64,000 nt of DNA from Phytophthora quininea (lineage: Eukaryota; Oomycota; Peronosporomycetes; Peronosporales; Peronosporaceae): NCBI GenBank assembly GCA_011947345.1, contig JAAVTG010000087.1, positions 1 to 64,000 on the forward strand, in the 5' to 3' direction. Below are positions 32,104-41,232 of this stretch, piece after piece (position 1 is the first letter of the stretch; every line of letters starts with the position of its first letter). A program made the translations under genes and the position numbers. Below the pieces are notes generated by a model that was given only the letters and a program-made list of their open reading frames with translations, was not told the DNA's origin and searched no databases.

Positions 32104-33154
32104 GTTGATCACACGCTCGTAAATTCAGATGACATGAATGAAGGAGAGAAAGAGAGCAAAGACGTCAGCACCTCTGCAAGGTGTGTTCGTCGCTGACGCC
32201 ACCAAAGACGAAGAGCTTCGAATCCAGCTACTATTGAGCCACCTGCACCGAGATTCACAACGGCTACGTGCAGCTATGCAATCGCGTTCGTCGCGAAGAG
32301 ATGGGTAATACGCAAATTTGCAGCCAGATTTGGCATTAGTTTTGGGCGAATGGAATAATTATTTTTGCGCATCTGAAGAAGCACATTCATTTCTACCCCC
32401 GCAAGCGCCGACGCCGCAAAAACGACAACGAAGCGAAATGCGAGGACAATGACAGTAGCGAGTAAGAGCGTAGTTAGCGTATCGGCTGATGGAAAATCAA
32501 GAGCACCACTTACCAGGAAAGGGTCGGTAGTACTAAACTTTCGGCCAGCACTATCCTAGCAGTCTGTCTAGTCAAGAACTGGCCGAAATTTTAGTCAGCG
32601 AACTTCCTACCACTGGCTCCCGTCCACCAGCACGAAACTTGGCGCGAAAATCAGTCTGCAATCGGATTGGAGGGAAAATACAGAGATCGAGGAATTACGA
32701 CGTGATGCATGCAGAAAGCCGCCAATAAGAGAGCTCCAAATGAGCGGCTACCAGTAAAATTGCAGGGTTTTTGTTGATTTTCGCAATGCCTATGTGTGTT
32801 TTTGTCTTGTCTAACTCACGTCGCCAGCGAGGTGGCTTGTAACTGATAAAGTTTGGCGTTTTCTCATTATACCAAATTCAAGATGTTTTCTATTCTGTAG
32901 AATACAGAATAATTCCCCGCTTTAGAAGGGTTAAAGTATAACGTGGGTTCACATTGAAGTTGTAACTTTGACAACCCCAACAAGGTGACCATCGCGATAC
33001 ACGGCATTCCTGCCGAAAGGCAACACAAGGATTATCAATCTGCATTCCGCACTCCGCCAAAGATGCCAAGATCAAGCGAGAGGGGGCAGTTCATCTTCGA
33101 GATCATTGACCTCCTGGCGATCCTGATACTAGAGGAAGAGGGCGACGAAGATCT
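32104..33154. other. 1 kb without recognised genes
   Basis: Short frames only. A stretch near 32395-32460 codes basic residues after a stop, possibly the end of the piggyBac gene. Nothing else is seen. Confidence 0.5.
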
Positions 33155-33155
33155 C

Positions 33156-33668
33156 AGCTGTTGGGTTTATTGATGGAACCACAATCCTGTTATCACAAAA
33201 GCCTGCTGTGGATGAAGCGTTATTTTGATCGCAAGCACAGGCACAGCGTGAACGCTTAAGTTGTATGCGATGATCACCGCCGGACCATTTCATTTTACAG
33301 TGGATGGCCCGGATCATGCGCTGATAGCGCTGTGTATCGTAAGATGCGGCTGGCAGCGGACACAAACAAATCTCTCTTTTTCGACCACGAACAATATCTA
33401 GTAGCTGACTCCGCGTACCCCGCTGACTTAATGCACAACATATTATACCAGCGTCCAAAAAGAATCATCTTGAAACGAGCAAGTGGATTTCAACAAGTGT
33501 TGTTCATGTGCGCGTCGTGAACGAGCATACTATTGCTGTCTTGAAGGGGAGATGGTCGTCCCTGCGTTAGCTGCGAGTGAATATACGAAAGCGCGAGAAC
33601 ATGAAGCGAATACTGCTGCGGCTTATATCCTGCGTTATTCTTCATAACATGGCGCTATCGTTTGATGA
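33156..33668 (+). pseudogene. PIF/Harbinger DDE transposase fragment, cut by the Copia array
   Basis: The plus frames give VGFIDGTTILLSQKP (first catalytic Asp in FIDGT), KRYFDRKHRHSVNA, then VVCDDHRRTISFYSGWPGSC and ADSAVYRKMRL, then YLVADSAYP, and finally VNEHTIAVLKGRWSSLR with a premature TAG and the terminal ISCVILHNMAL. This is the DDE_Tnp_4 (Harbinger) order. The reading ends at SFDD exactly where the first Copia LTR begins. The remainder was not found on the other side of the Copia array. Confidence 0.7.
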
Positions 33669-34056
33669 TGTTGTCAAGAGTGATGTGACGACGCCTCGCC
33701 AAGCGACCGTGTGACGTGGACGCGTCATCAGTGAGGTCGGCGTGACCTTCACTGTGTGGTACCGCAATCATTCCTGTGATTACGGACGGTGTTTACGTCA
33801 CAGTGATTACGCCATGATTGTGGGTACAGGATTGTGGGTACCTATTGTGGGTGCAAGATTGTAGGTACAGGATGGGCATCGACGTGGCGTTCTCTGATTG
33901 GGTAAGGTAACTGTGTATCCAGTAGAGAATCCAGTAGGGTGTATCCAGTAAAGGATACCCAGTAGCAGGCTTAGAGGTAGCACGCGGTTGCGAACTAAGG
34001 ACCTGAATCGAATCACTTTGCATTTTGCCAACTACTGCTCAAGTGCTCTTCCTTTA
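33669..34056 (+). repeat. Copia array, first LTR (388 bp)
   Basis: It begins TGTTGTCAAG and ends TCTTCCTTTA, directly before the primer-binding site. It carries four imperfect copies of a gattgtgggtac-like unit (33817-33870) and several tatccagtag-like units (33913-33966). Short ORFs inside the LTR are not genes. Confidence 0.93.
34012..34028 (+). promoter_or_regulatory. oomycete-type Inr plus FPR core promoter in the LTR
   Basis: ATCACTTTGCATTTTGCC matches the oomycete core promoter layout: an initiator of YCAYTYY type followed at once by a CATTTTGC flanking element. It lies about 40 bp before the LTR end, which would set the transcript start (R) there and leave a short U5. The same sequence is at 38502, at 42993, and inverted in the third copy's LTRs. 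Promoter use is inferred. Confidence 0.5.
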
Positions 34057-34072
34057 GGTTATGAGCCCAAGC
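34057..34072 (+). other. primer-binding site complementary to the initiator tRNA-Met anticodon region
   Basis: GGTTATGAGCCCAAGC directly follows the LTR. It is complementary to an initiator tRNA-Met anticodon stem-loop (GGGCTCATAACC), the half-tRNA priming mode known for Drosophila copia. The polyprotein start codon (34061) lies inside it. Same position in the other copies: 38547 and, on the minus strand, 51424. Confidence 0.65.
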
Positions 34073-36741
34073 CCCGTCTTCCCTGACCAAGACCCCGACT
34101 ACGCCTTCGCCATGGACGCCGCCCCGACCGCGACCGCCCGCATCAACAAGTTCGACGGAACCAACTTCCACACATGGAAGTTCAAGATGCAGATGGTGCT
34201 CGAGGAGCGCGAACTGTGGGAAGTGACGAGTGGGGAAGTGAAGCTCGAGCAGTGCCAGACCGCGGCGGATCAAGCGATGTTTCGCAAGAAGTCGCGCAAG
34301 GCGCTGGCGATCGTCTGTCTCGCGATGGAGGACTCGCAGCTGCCGCTGGTGCGGTCGGCGAAGGACGCGCATGATGCATGGTCAAGACTAGAAGGACACT
34401 TCGAGAAGAAGAGCCTGGCGAACAAGCTCTTTCTTCGTCGACGGTTCTTCACTACGACGATGGACGAAGGTGATGATGTGCTGGAGCACATCAACAAGCT
34501 CAAGACGCTGGCGGAGCAGCTCGACGCGGTCGGCGCTGCAGTCAGCGAGGACGACTTGGCGATCACGCTTCTTGCCAGTCTGAGCGAGTCGTACCAGTTC
34601 CTCATCACGGCGTTGGAATCGCGTTCCGACACGCTGACGTGGGAGCTCGTGACGTCTCGGCTCCTACACGAGGACATGAAGCGCAAGGAACAAGGTGGCG
34701 GTGCTGACGGAACCGCGCACGCTCAAGGTCAAGCGTTCATGACAAGCGACAACGGGAAGCGCAAGGGACGGCAGGCGCAAGCGCAGAGGACGAGCGCCTG
34801 TCATTACTGCGGTGAGCATGGACATTGGATCGCCAAGTGTCCGGTGCGGATCCGCGAGAACGGGAGCGGCAGAGGCCGCAACGAGCGAACGTCGCGCAGT
34901 GTGAAGACGACTCTGGCGACTTCCTCTTCTCGGTTGGTGGCGACGCGGGTGCCTCCAAGCCGAGTGGCATGTGGCTGGTCGACTCGGGTGCGACGCAGCA
35001 CATGACGTACTCGAAGGAGTACATGAAGAACTACAAGAAGATCTCTCCGGTGGACGTGCATCTGGCGGACGACGGTGTGGTGCAGGCAGTGGGAAGCGGC
35101 GACATCGTGATGTCGATGAAGACTCCGCGCGGCATGAAGAAGGGTGTGCTCACGGGTGTGTGGCACATCCCGAAGCTATCGCGCAACCTGTTCTCAGTCG
35201 GCCGCTTCACCAGGGACGTTGGGCCAGTGACCTTCGAGAGCGACGGGTGCTTCGCGGAAACGAAGGGTGTCAAGTGGAAGCTCGGCGCTCGTGAAGGAAA
35301 GGGACTGTTCAAACTCTGCATGACACCGAGGACGCCTGCTGACGAGGCCAATGCGGCAAGCTCGAAGGATCGCCAAGGGGACACCACGTCGTACCTCTGG
35401 CACCTTCGACTTGGTCACATCGGCCATGGCGGTCTCGACGCCATCGTGAAGAAGGGCTACGGCACTGGCATCCCCATGACGTCGGTGAAGCAGTGGGAGG
35501 TGTGCGACGGATGCGCACTCGGCAAGCAAACGCGAGTGAGCTTCATGAAGTCGTCGCCGAACCGTGCGAAGCAAGTGCTGGAAGTGGTCCACAGCGATGT
35601 GTGCGGTCCGATGCAGACGGCGACGTTCGGAGGCAAGCGCTACTTCGTCACGTTCATCGATGACAAGTCGCACTTCTGTGTGGTGTACCTGCTTCGGAAC
35701 AAGTCGGAGGTGGCTGCCAAGTTCGCTGCGTTCGTCGCGTTGGCTGAGACGCAGACCGGCAAGCGAGTGAAGACGCTCCGGAGTGACAACGGCGGCGAGT
35801 ACACTTCGGGTACGATGGCCAAGTTGTGTGCGGATCGCGGCATCGAGCAGAAGTTCACGCCGCCGTACACGCCTCAGCTGAACGGAGTGGCGGAGCGGAT
35901 GAACCGGACGCTGGTGGAGTGTGCGCGTTGCATGCTGGAACACGCCGGGTTGTCGAAGGAATACTGGGGAGAAGCGGTGATGACGGCCACGTTCCTCCGC
36001 AACCGGTGTCCGACGCGCGCCATCAGCCACGACAAGTCGCCGCACCACGTTTGGACCGGCAAGAAGCCTTTGCTGGCGAACCTCAAGGTGTTCGGGTGCC
36101 ACGCGTACGTGCACGTGCCGAAGGAGAAGCGATCGAAGTTCGACGCTCGGTCGGTGCGCTGTCGTTTCCTCGGGTACTCGGAGCACGAGAAGGCGTATCG
36201 GTTCGAGGAGATCGAGAGTGGTCGCGTGTTGGTGAGCCGCGACGCGCAGTTCATGGAAGACGTCTTCGACGGTGGGAGACGCGACTACGCTTCGAAGGAG
36301 ATGGTGGTGGGTCTTCCGACAGATGATGACGAAGACACCACGGATGAGGGGCTCGGTCCGGATCGGATGAGAACGAAGAAGAAGCTGCGCGGAATCAAGA
36401 CTTTGAGCCCGGCAGCAAGCGACACCCGCGTACACAGTCGCTCGAGGAAGCAGTGGAGATCCCGAGCGCCAAGCGGTATGCGGTGCCGCGTCGACAGCAG
36501 CCGCTGGACGAGATGTCTGCCGCAGCTCAAGCGAAGGAAGACTTCGAGGCTGCGTACGTCGTGGATTCAGTGGGAGAGATGCCGACGACGTTCAAGTCGG
36601 CGATGGAATCCAGCGACGCAGACAAGTGGAAGGAAGCGTGCGACTCGGAGGTGGAGTCGCTCCGCAAGAACGAGACGTGGATCCTGGTGCCATTGCCGAA
36701 GGGACGCAAGGCGATCGGCTGCAGATGGGTGTTCCGCGTGA
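34061..36741 (+). pseudogene. Copia element 1 Gag-protease-integrase ORF, broken by one missing G
   Basis: The ORF is identical in layout to that of element 2, but a G run at 34862-34864 has three G instead of four. This shifts the frame after the zinc knuckle, and the Gag frame ends at 35005. The remaining protease and integrase frame is open from 34825 to 36741 and otherwise intact. As the sequence stands, element 1 cannot make its protease-integrase from the Gag start. Confidence 0.85.
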
Positions 36742-38204
36742 AGGAGAACCAGTCTGGAGAGATCGAGCGGTTCAAGGCGCGACTGGTGGCGAAGGGATTC
36801 TCGCAGAAGTACGGCATCGACTACGACGAGACGTTCGCGCCGGTGGCCAAGTTCACGTCGATCCGTGTGCTGCTCAGTCTGGCGGCCAAGTACAAGCTCA
36901 CGGTGCATCAGATGGATGTGAAGACCGCGTTCCTCAACGGCTTGCTGGACGAGGACATCTACATGGCGCAGCCGGACGGATACGTGGACGGAGATCGACC
37001 CGACTACGTGTGCAGGCTCAAGCGTTCGCTGTACGGCCTGAAGCAGTCGCCGCGGATGTGGAACAAGACGATCGACGAGTTCATGCTGAAGCTCGGGTTC
37101 AAGAAGTGCGAGTCCGACCACTGCATCTACCTGAAGCGGGACGGTCACGACATGATGTTCGTGGCGCTGTACGTGGACGATCTGGTCCTCGCGAGCAGCA
37201 GCGACTGGATGCTGAAGGACACGAAGCAGGCGCTGAGTGACCGCTTCGAGATGACTGACATGGGCCAGCTCAAGTACTTCCTCGGTATGGAGATCGAGCA
37301 AGATGTGGCGACTGGGAAGGTGTCAGTGCGGCAGACCAAGTTCGCGAAGGACATCCTCGAGAAGTTCAAGATGGATGAGAGCAACCCTGTGAAGACGCCG
37401 CAGGATCCGGGTCTGAAGCTGACCAAGGCCATGTGCGAAGGAGGTTGCAAGCACGGCGAGACCATGGCGAATGTTCCGTACCGGAACGCCGTGGGCTGCC
37501 TCATGTACCTCATGGTTGGTACTCGTCCGGACCTCGCAGCGGCAGTGGGAGTGCTGAGCCAGTTCGCAGCGGACCCCTGTCCGACACACTGGCAGGCGCT
37601 CAAGAGGGTCTTCCGCTACATCCGAGGCACGAAGACGCACGGCCTCGTGTTTCAAGCGAGCAGCGGTGACGGACTGCAAGGCTACTCGGATGCAGACTGG
37701 GCCGGTGACATCGAGTCTCGACGGAGTACGAGCGGCTACGCGTTCATGATGAACGGCGGATGCATCAGCTGGCGGAGCAAGAAGCAGCGCACGGTGGCGC
37801 TCTCGTCGACGGAGGCCGAGTACATGGCGCTGTCGGAGGCAACGCAGGAGGCGGTGTGGCTCAAGGTGTTTCTGTGCGAGCTGGGCGAGATGGCAAGCGA
37901 TGAAGCGGTGAAGATCTACGAGGACAACCAAGGCTCCATCGCGTTGGCCAAGAACCCCGAGTTCCACAAGCGCACCAAGCACATCGACATCCGCTACCAC
38001 TTTGTGCGCGAGAAGGTCGAGGACGGTCAAGTGGTGTTGCAGTATGTTTCGACACTCGACATGCTGGCGGACATCATGACGAAGCCAATCGCGGCGCCGC
38101 AGTTCGACGCGCTCAGGACCAAGTTGGGCATCGTGGTCGCTGACGAGTCGAGTGGGAGTGTTGTCAAGAGTGATGTGACGACGCCTCGCCAAGCGACCGT
38201 GTGA
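36348..38204 (+). CDS. Copia element 1 reverse transcriptase-RNase H ORF
   Basis: This frame is open from just after a TGA at 36345-36347 to a TGA ending at 38204 and overlaps the integrase frame by about 390 nt. The protein has RT motifs KARLVAKGFSQKYGIDYDET, VHQMDVKTAFLNG, LYGLKQSPRMWN and LYVDDLVLAS, then RNase H motifs YSDADWAGD, LSSTEAEYMALSEA and EDNQGSIALAKN. The last 15 codons lie within the 3' LTR. No ATG in a good position was found, so expression would need frameshifting from the integrase frame. Confidence 0.88.
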   Translation, partial: GARSGSDENEEEAARNQDFEPGSKRHPRTQSLEEAVEIPSAKRYAVPRRQQPLDEMSAAAQAKEDFEAAYVVDSVGEMPTTFKSAMESSDADKWKEACDSEVESLRKNETWILVPLPKGRKAIGCRWVFRVKENQSGEIERFKARLVAKGFSQKYGIDYDETFAPVAKFTSIRVLLSLAAKYKLTVHQMDVKTAFLNGLLDEDIYMAQPDGYVDGDRPDYVCRLKRSLYGLKQSPRMWNKTIDEFMLKLGFKKCESDHCIYLKRDGHDMMFVALYVDDLVLASSSDWMLKDTKQALSDRFEMTDMGQLKYFLGMEIEQDVATGKVSVRQTKFAKDILEKFKMDESNPVKTPQDPGLKLTKAMCEGGCKHGETMANVPYRNAVGCLMYLMVGTRPDLAAAVGVLSQFAADPCPTHWQALKRVFRYIRGTKTHGLVFQASSGDGLQGYSDADWAGDIESRRSTSGYAFMMNGGCISWRSKKQRTVALSSTEAEYMALSEATQEAVWLKVFLCELGEMASDEAVKIYEDNQGSIALAKNPEFHKRTKHIDIRYHFVREKVEDGQVVLQYVSTLDMLADIMTKPIAAPQFDALRTKLGIVVADESSGSVVKSDVTTPRQATV

Positions 38205-38546
38205 CGTGGACGCGTCATCAGTGAGGTCGGCGTGACCTTCACTGTGTGGTACCGCAATCATTCCTGTGATTACGGACGGTGTTTACGTCACAGTGATTAC
38301 GCCATGATTGTGGGTACAGGATTGTGGGTACCTATTGTGGGTGCAAGATTGTAGGTACAGGATGGGCATCGACGTGGCGTTCTCTGATTGGGTAAGGTAA
38401 CTGTGTATCCAGTAGAGAATCCAGTAGGGTGTATCCAGTAAAGGATACCCAGTAGCAGGCTTAGAGGTAGCACGCGGTTGCGAACTAAGGACCTGAATCG
38501 AATCACTTTGCATTTTGCCAACTACTGCTCAAGTGCTCTTCCTTTA
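38159..38546 (+). repeat. Copia array, shared middle LTR (388 bp)
   Basis: It serves as the 3' LTR of element 1 and the 5' LTR of element 2. A purine-rich gagtgggag at 38150-38158 immediately before it is the likely polypurine tract. Confidence 0.93.
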
Positions 38547-38550
38547 GGTT

Positions 38551-41232
38551 ATGAGCCCAAGCCCCGTCTTCCCTGACCAAGACCCCGACTACGCCTTCGC
38601 CATGGACGCCGCCCCGACCGCGACCGCCCGCATCAACAAGTTCGACGGAACCAACTTCCACACATGGAAGTTCAAGATGCAGATGGTGCTCGAGGAGCGC
38701 GAACTGTGGGAAGTGACGAGTGGGGAAGTGAAGCTCGAGCAGTGCCAGACCGCGGCGGATCAAGCGATGTTTCGCAAGAAGTCGCGCAAGGCGCTGGCGA
38801 TCGTCTGTCTCGCGATGGAGGACTCGCAGCTGCCGCTGGTGCGGTCGGCGAAGGACGCGCATGATGCATGGTCAAGACTGGAAGGACACTTCGAGAAGAA
38901 GAGCCTGGCGAACAAGCTCTTTCTTCGTCGACGGTTCTTCACTACGACGATGGACGAAGGTGATGATGTGCTGGAGCACATCAACAAGCTCAAGACGCTG
39001 GCGGAGCAGCTCGACGCGGTCGGCGCTGCAGTCAGCGAGGACGACTTGGTGATCACGCTTCTTGCCAGTCTGAGCGAGTCGTACCAGTTCCTCATCACGG
39101 CGTTGGAATCGCGTTCCGACACGCTGACGTGGGAGCTCGTGACGTCTCGGCTCCTACACGAGGACATGAAGCGCAAGGAACAAGGTGGCGGTGCTGACGG
39201 AACCGCGCACGCTCAAGGTCAAGCGTTCATGACAAGCGACAACGGGAAGCGCAAGGGACGGCAGGCGCAAGCGCAGAGGACGAGCGCCTGTCATTACTGC
39301 GGCGAGCATGGACATTGGATCGCCAAGTGTCCGGTGCGGATCCGCGAGAACGGGGAGCGGCAGAGGCCGCAACGAGCGAACGTCGCGCAGTGTGAAGACG
39401 ACTCTGGCGACTTCCTCTTCTCGGTTGGTGGCGACGCGGGTGCCTCCAAGCCGAGTGGCATGTGGCTGGTCGACTCGGGTGCGACGCAGCACATGACGTA
39501 CTCGAAGGAGTACATGAAGAACTACAAGAAGATCTCTCCGGTGGACGTGCATCTGGCGGACGACAGTGTGGTGCAGGCAGTGGGAAGCGGCGACATCGTG
39601 ATGTCGATGAAGACTCCGCGCGGCATGAAGAAGGGTGTGCTCACGGGTGTGTGGCACATCCCGAAGCTATCGCGCAACCTGTTCTCAGTCGGCCGCTTCA
39701 CCAGGGACGTTGGGCCAGTGACCTTCGAGAGCGACGGGTGCTTCGCGGAAACGAAGGGTGTCAAGTGGAAGCTCGGCGCTCGTGAAGGAAAGGGACTGTT
39801 CAAACTCTGCATGACACCGAGGACGCCTGCTGACGAGGCCAATGCGGCAAGCTCGAAGGATCGCCAAGGGGACACCACGTCGTACCTCTGGCACCTTCGA
39901 CTTGGTCACATCGGCCATGGCGGTCTCGACGCCATCGTGAAGAAGGGCTACGGCACTGGCATCCCCATGACGTCGGTGAAGCAGTGGGAGGTGTGCGACG
40001 GATGCGCACTCGGCAAGCAAACGCGAGTGAGCTTCATGAAGTCGTCGCCGAACCGTGCGAAGCAAGTGCTGGAAGTGGTCCACAGCGATGTGTGCGGTCC
40101 GATGCAGACGGCGACGTTCGGAGGCAAGCGCTACTTCGTCACGTTCATCGATGACAAGTCGCACTTCTGTGTGGTGTACCTGCTTCGGAACAAGTCGGAG
40201 GTGGCTGCCAAGTTCGCTGCGTTCGTCGCGTTGGCTGAGACGCAGACCGGCAAGCGAGTGAAGACGCTCCGGAGTGACAACGGCGGCGAGTACACTTCGG
40301 GTACGATGGCCAAGTTGTGTGCGGATCGCGGCATCGAGCAGAAGTTCACGCCGCCGTACACGCCTCAGCTGAACGGAGTGGCGGAGCGGATGAACCGGAC
40401 GCTGGTGGAGTGTGCGCGTTGCATGCTGGAACACGCCGGGTTGTCGAAGGAATACTGGGGAGAAGCGGTGATGACGGCCACGTTCCTCCGCAACCGGTGT
40501 CCGACGCGCGCCATCAGCCACGACAAGTCGCCGCACCACGTTTGGACCGGCAAGAAGCCTTTGCTGGCGAACCTCAAGGTGTTCGGGTGCCACGCGTACG
40601 TGCACGTGCCGAAGGAGAAGCGATCGAAGTTCGACGCTCGGTCGGTGCGCTGTCGTTTCCTCGGGTACTCGGAGCACGAGAAGGCGTATCGGTTCGAGGA
40701 GATCGAGAGTGGTCGCGTGTTGGTGAGCCGCGACGCGCAGTTCATGGAAGACGTCTTCGACGGTGGGAGACGCGACTACGCTTCGAAGGAGATGGTGGTG
40801 GGTCTTCCGACAGATGATGACGAAGACACCACGGATGAGGGGCTCGGTCCGGATCGGATGAGAACGAAGAAGAAGCTGCGCGGAATCAAGACTTTGAGCC
40901 CGGCAGCAAGCGACACCCGCGTACACAGTCGCTCGAGGAAGCAGTGGAGATCCCGAGCGCCAAGCGGTATGCGGTGCCGCGTCGACAGCAGCCGCTGGAC
41001 GAGATGTCTGCCGCAGCTCAAGCGAAGGAAGACTTCGAGGCTGCGTACGTCGTGGATTCAGTGGGAGAGATGCCGACGACGTTCAAGTCGGCGATGGAAT
41101 CCAGCGACGCAGACAAGTGGAAGGAAGCATGCGACTCGGAGGTGGAGTCGCTCCGCAAGAACGAGACGTGGATCCTGGTGCCATTGCCGAAGGGACGCAA
41201 GGCGGTCGGCTGCAGATGGGTGTTCCGCGTGA
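38551..41232 (+). CDS. Copia element 2 Gag-protease-integrase polyprotein (893 codons)
   Basis: ATG 38551 follows the LTR by five bases. Domains in order: a UBN2-type Gag (residues about 25-215); a zinc knuckle CHYCGEHGHWIAKC (247-260); an aspartic protease WLVDSGATQHMT (Asp308); a pre-integrase finger LWHLRLGH ... CDGCALGK (from His448); and an integrase core with VHSDV (Asp513), LRSDNGGEYTSG (Asp576) and NGVAERMNRT (Glu612). The catalytic spacing is DD35E. The useful frame ends near residue 765; the last 130 residues (Arg/Ser-rich) are read out of frame with the RT domain. The polyprotein would build particles and integrate the cDNA. It appears intact up to the frame break. Confidence 0.92.
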   Translation: MSPSPVFPDQDPDYAFAMDAAPTATARINKFDGTNFHTWKFKMQMVLEERELWEVTSGEVKLEQCQTAADQAMFRKKSRKALAIVCLAMEDSQLPLVRSAKDAHDAWSRLEGHFEKKSLANKLFLRRRFFTTTMDEGDDVLEHINKLKTLAEQLDAVGAAVSEDDLVITLLASLSESYQFLITALESRSDTLTWELVTSRLLHEDMKRKEQGGGADGTAHAQGQAFMTSDNGKRKGRQAQAQRTSACHYCGEHGHWIAKCPVRIRENGERQRPQRANVAQCEDDSGDFLFSVGGDAGASKPSGMWLVDSGATQHMTYSKEYMKNYKKISPVDVHLADDSVVQAVGSGDIVMSMKTPRGMKKGVLTGVWHIPKLSRNLFSVGRFTRDVGPVTFESDGCFAETKGVKWKLGAREGKGLFKLCMTPRTPADEANAASSKDRQGDTTSYLWHLRLGHIGHGGLDAIVKKGYGTGIPMTSVKQWEVCDGCALGKQTRVSFMKSSPNRAKQVLEVVHSDVCGPMQTATFGGKRYFVTFIDDKSHFCVVYLLRNKSEVAAKFAAFVALAETQTGKRVKTLRSDNGGEYTSGTMAKLCADRGIEQKFTPPYTPQLNGVAERMNRTLVECARCMLEHAGLSKEYWGEAVMTATFLRNRCPTRAISHDKSPHHVWTGKKPLLANLKVFGCHAYVHVPKEKRSKFDARSVRCRFLGYSEHEKAYRFEEIESGRVLVSRDAQFMEDVFDGGRRDYASKEMVVGLPTDDDEDTTDEGLGPDRMRTKKKLRGIKTLSPAASDTRVHSRSRKQWRSRAPSGMRCRVDSSRWTRCLPQLKRRKTSRLRTSWIQWERCRRRSSRRWNPATQTSGRKHATRRWSRSARTRRGSWCHCRRDARRSAADGCSA

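Noticed and set aside
33813..33870. Short spaced repeats in the LTRs resembling a CRISPR array
   Set aside because: Units are imperfect, almost without spacers, inside eukaryotic LTRs and with no cas genes.
33793..34023. 76- and 74-codon ORFs inside every LTR
   Set aside because: They are produced by the short LTR repeats; no start context or domain. Repetition in five LTRs is due to copy number.
35194..36435. A 413-codon minus-strand ORF in Copia element 1, repeated in the other copies at 39685-40926 and 49045-50286
   Set aside because: It is antisense to the integrase and only reflects GC-rich codon use; Arg/Leu/His-rich composition, no domain, and it exists only where the sense protein is conserved.
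37323..38261. A 312-codon antisense ORF over RT-RNase H in each Copia copy
   Set aside because: Shadow of the RT frame. It is conserved only because the copies are nearly identical.
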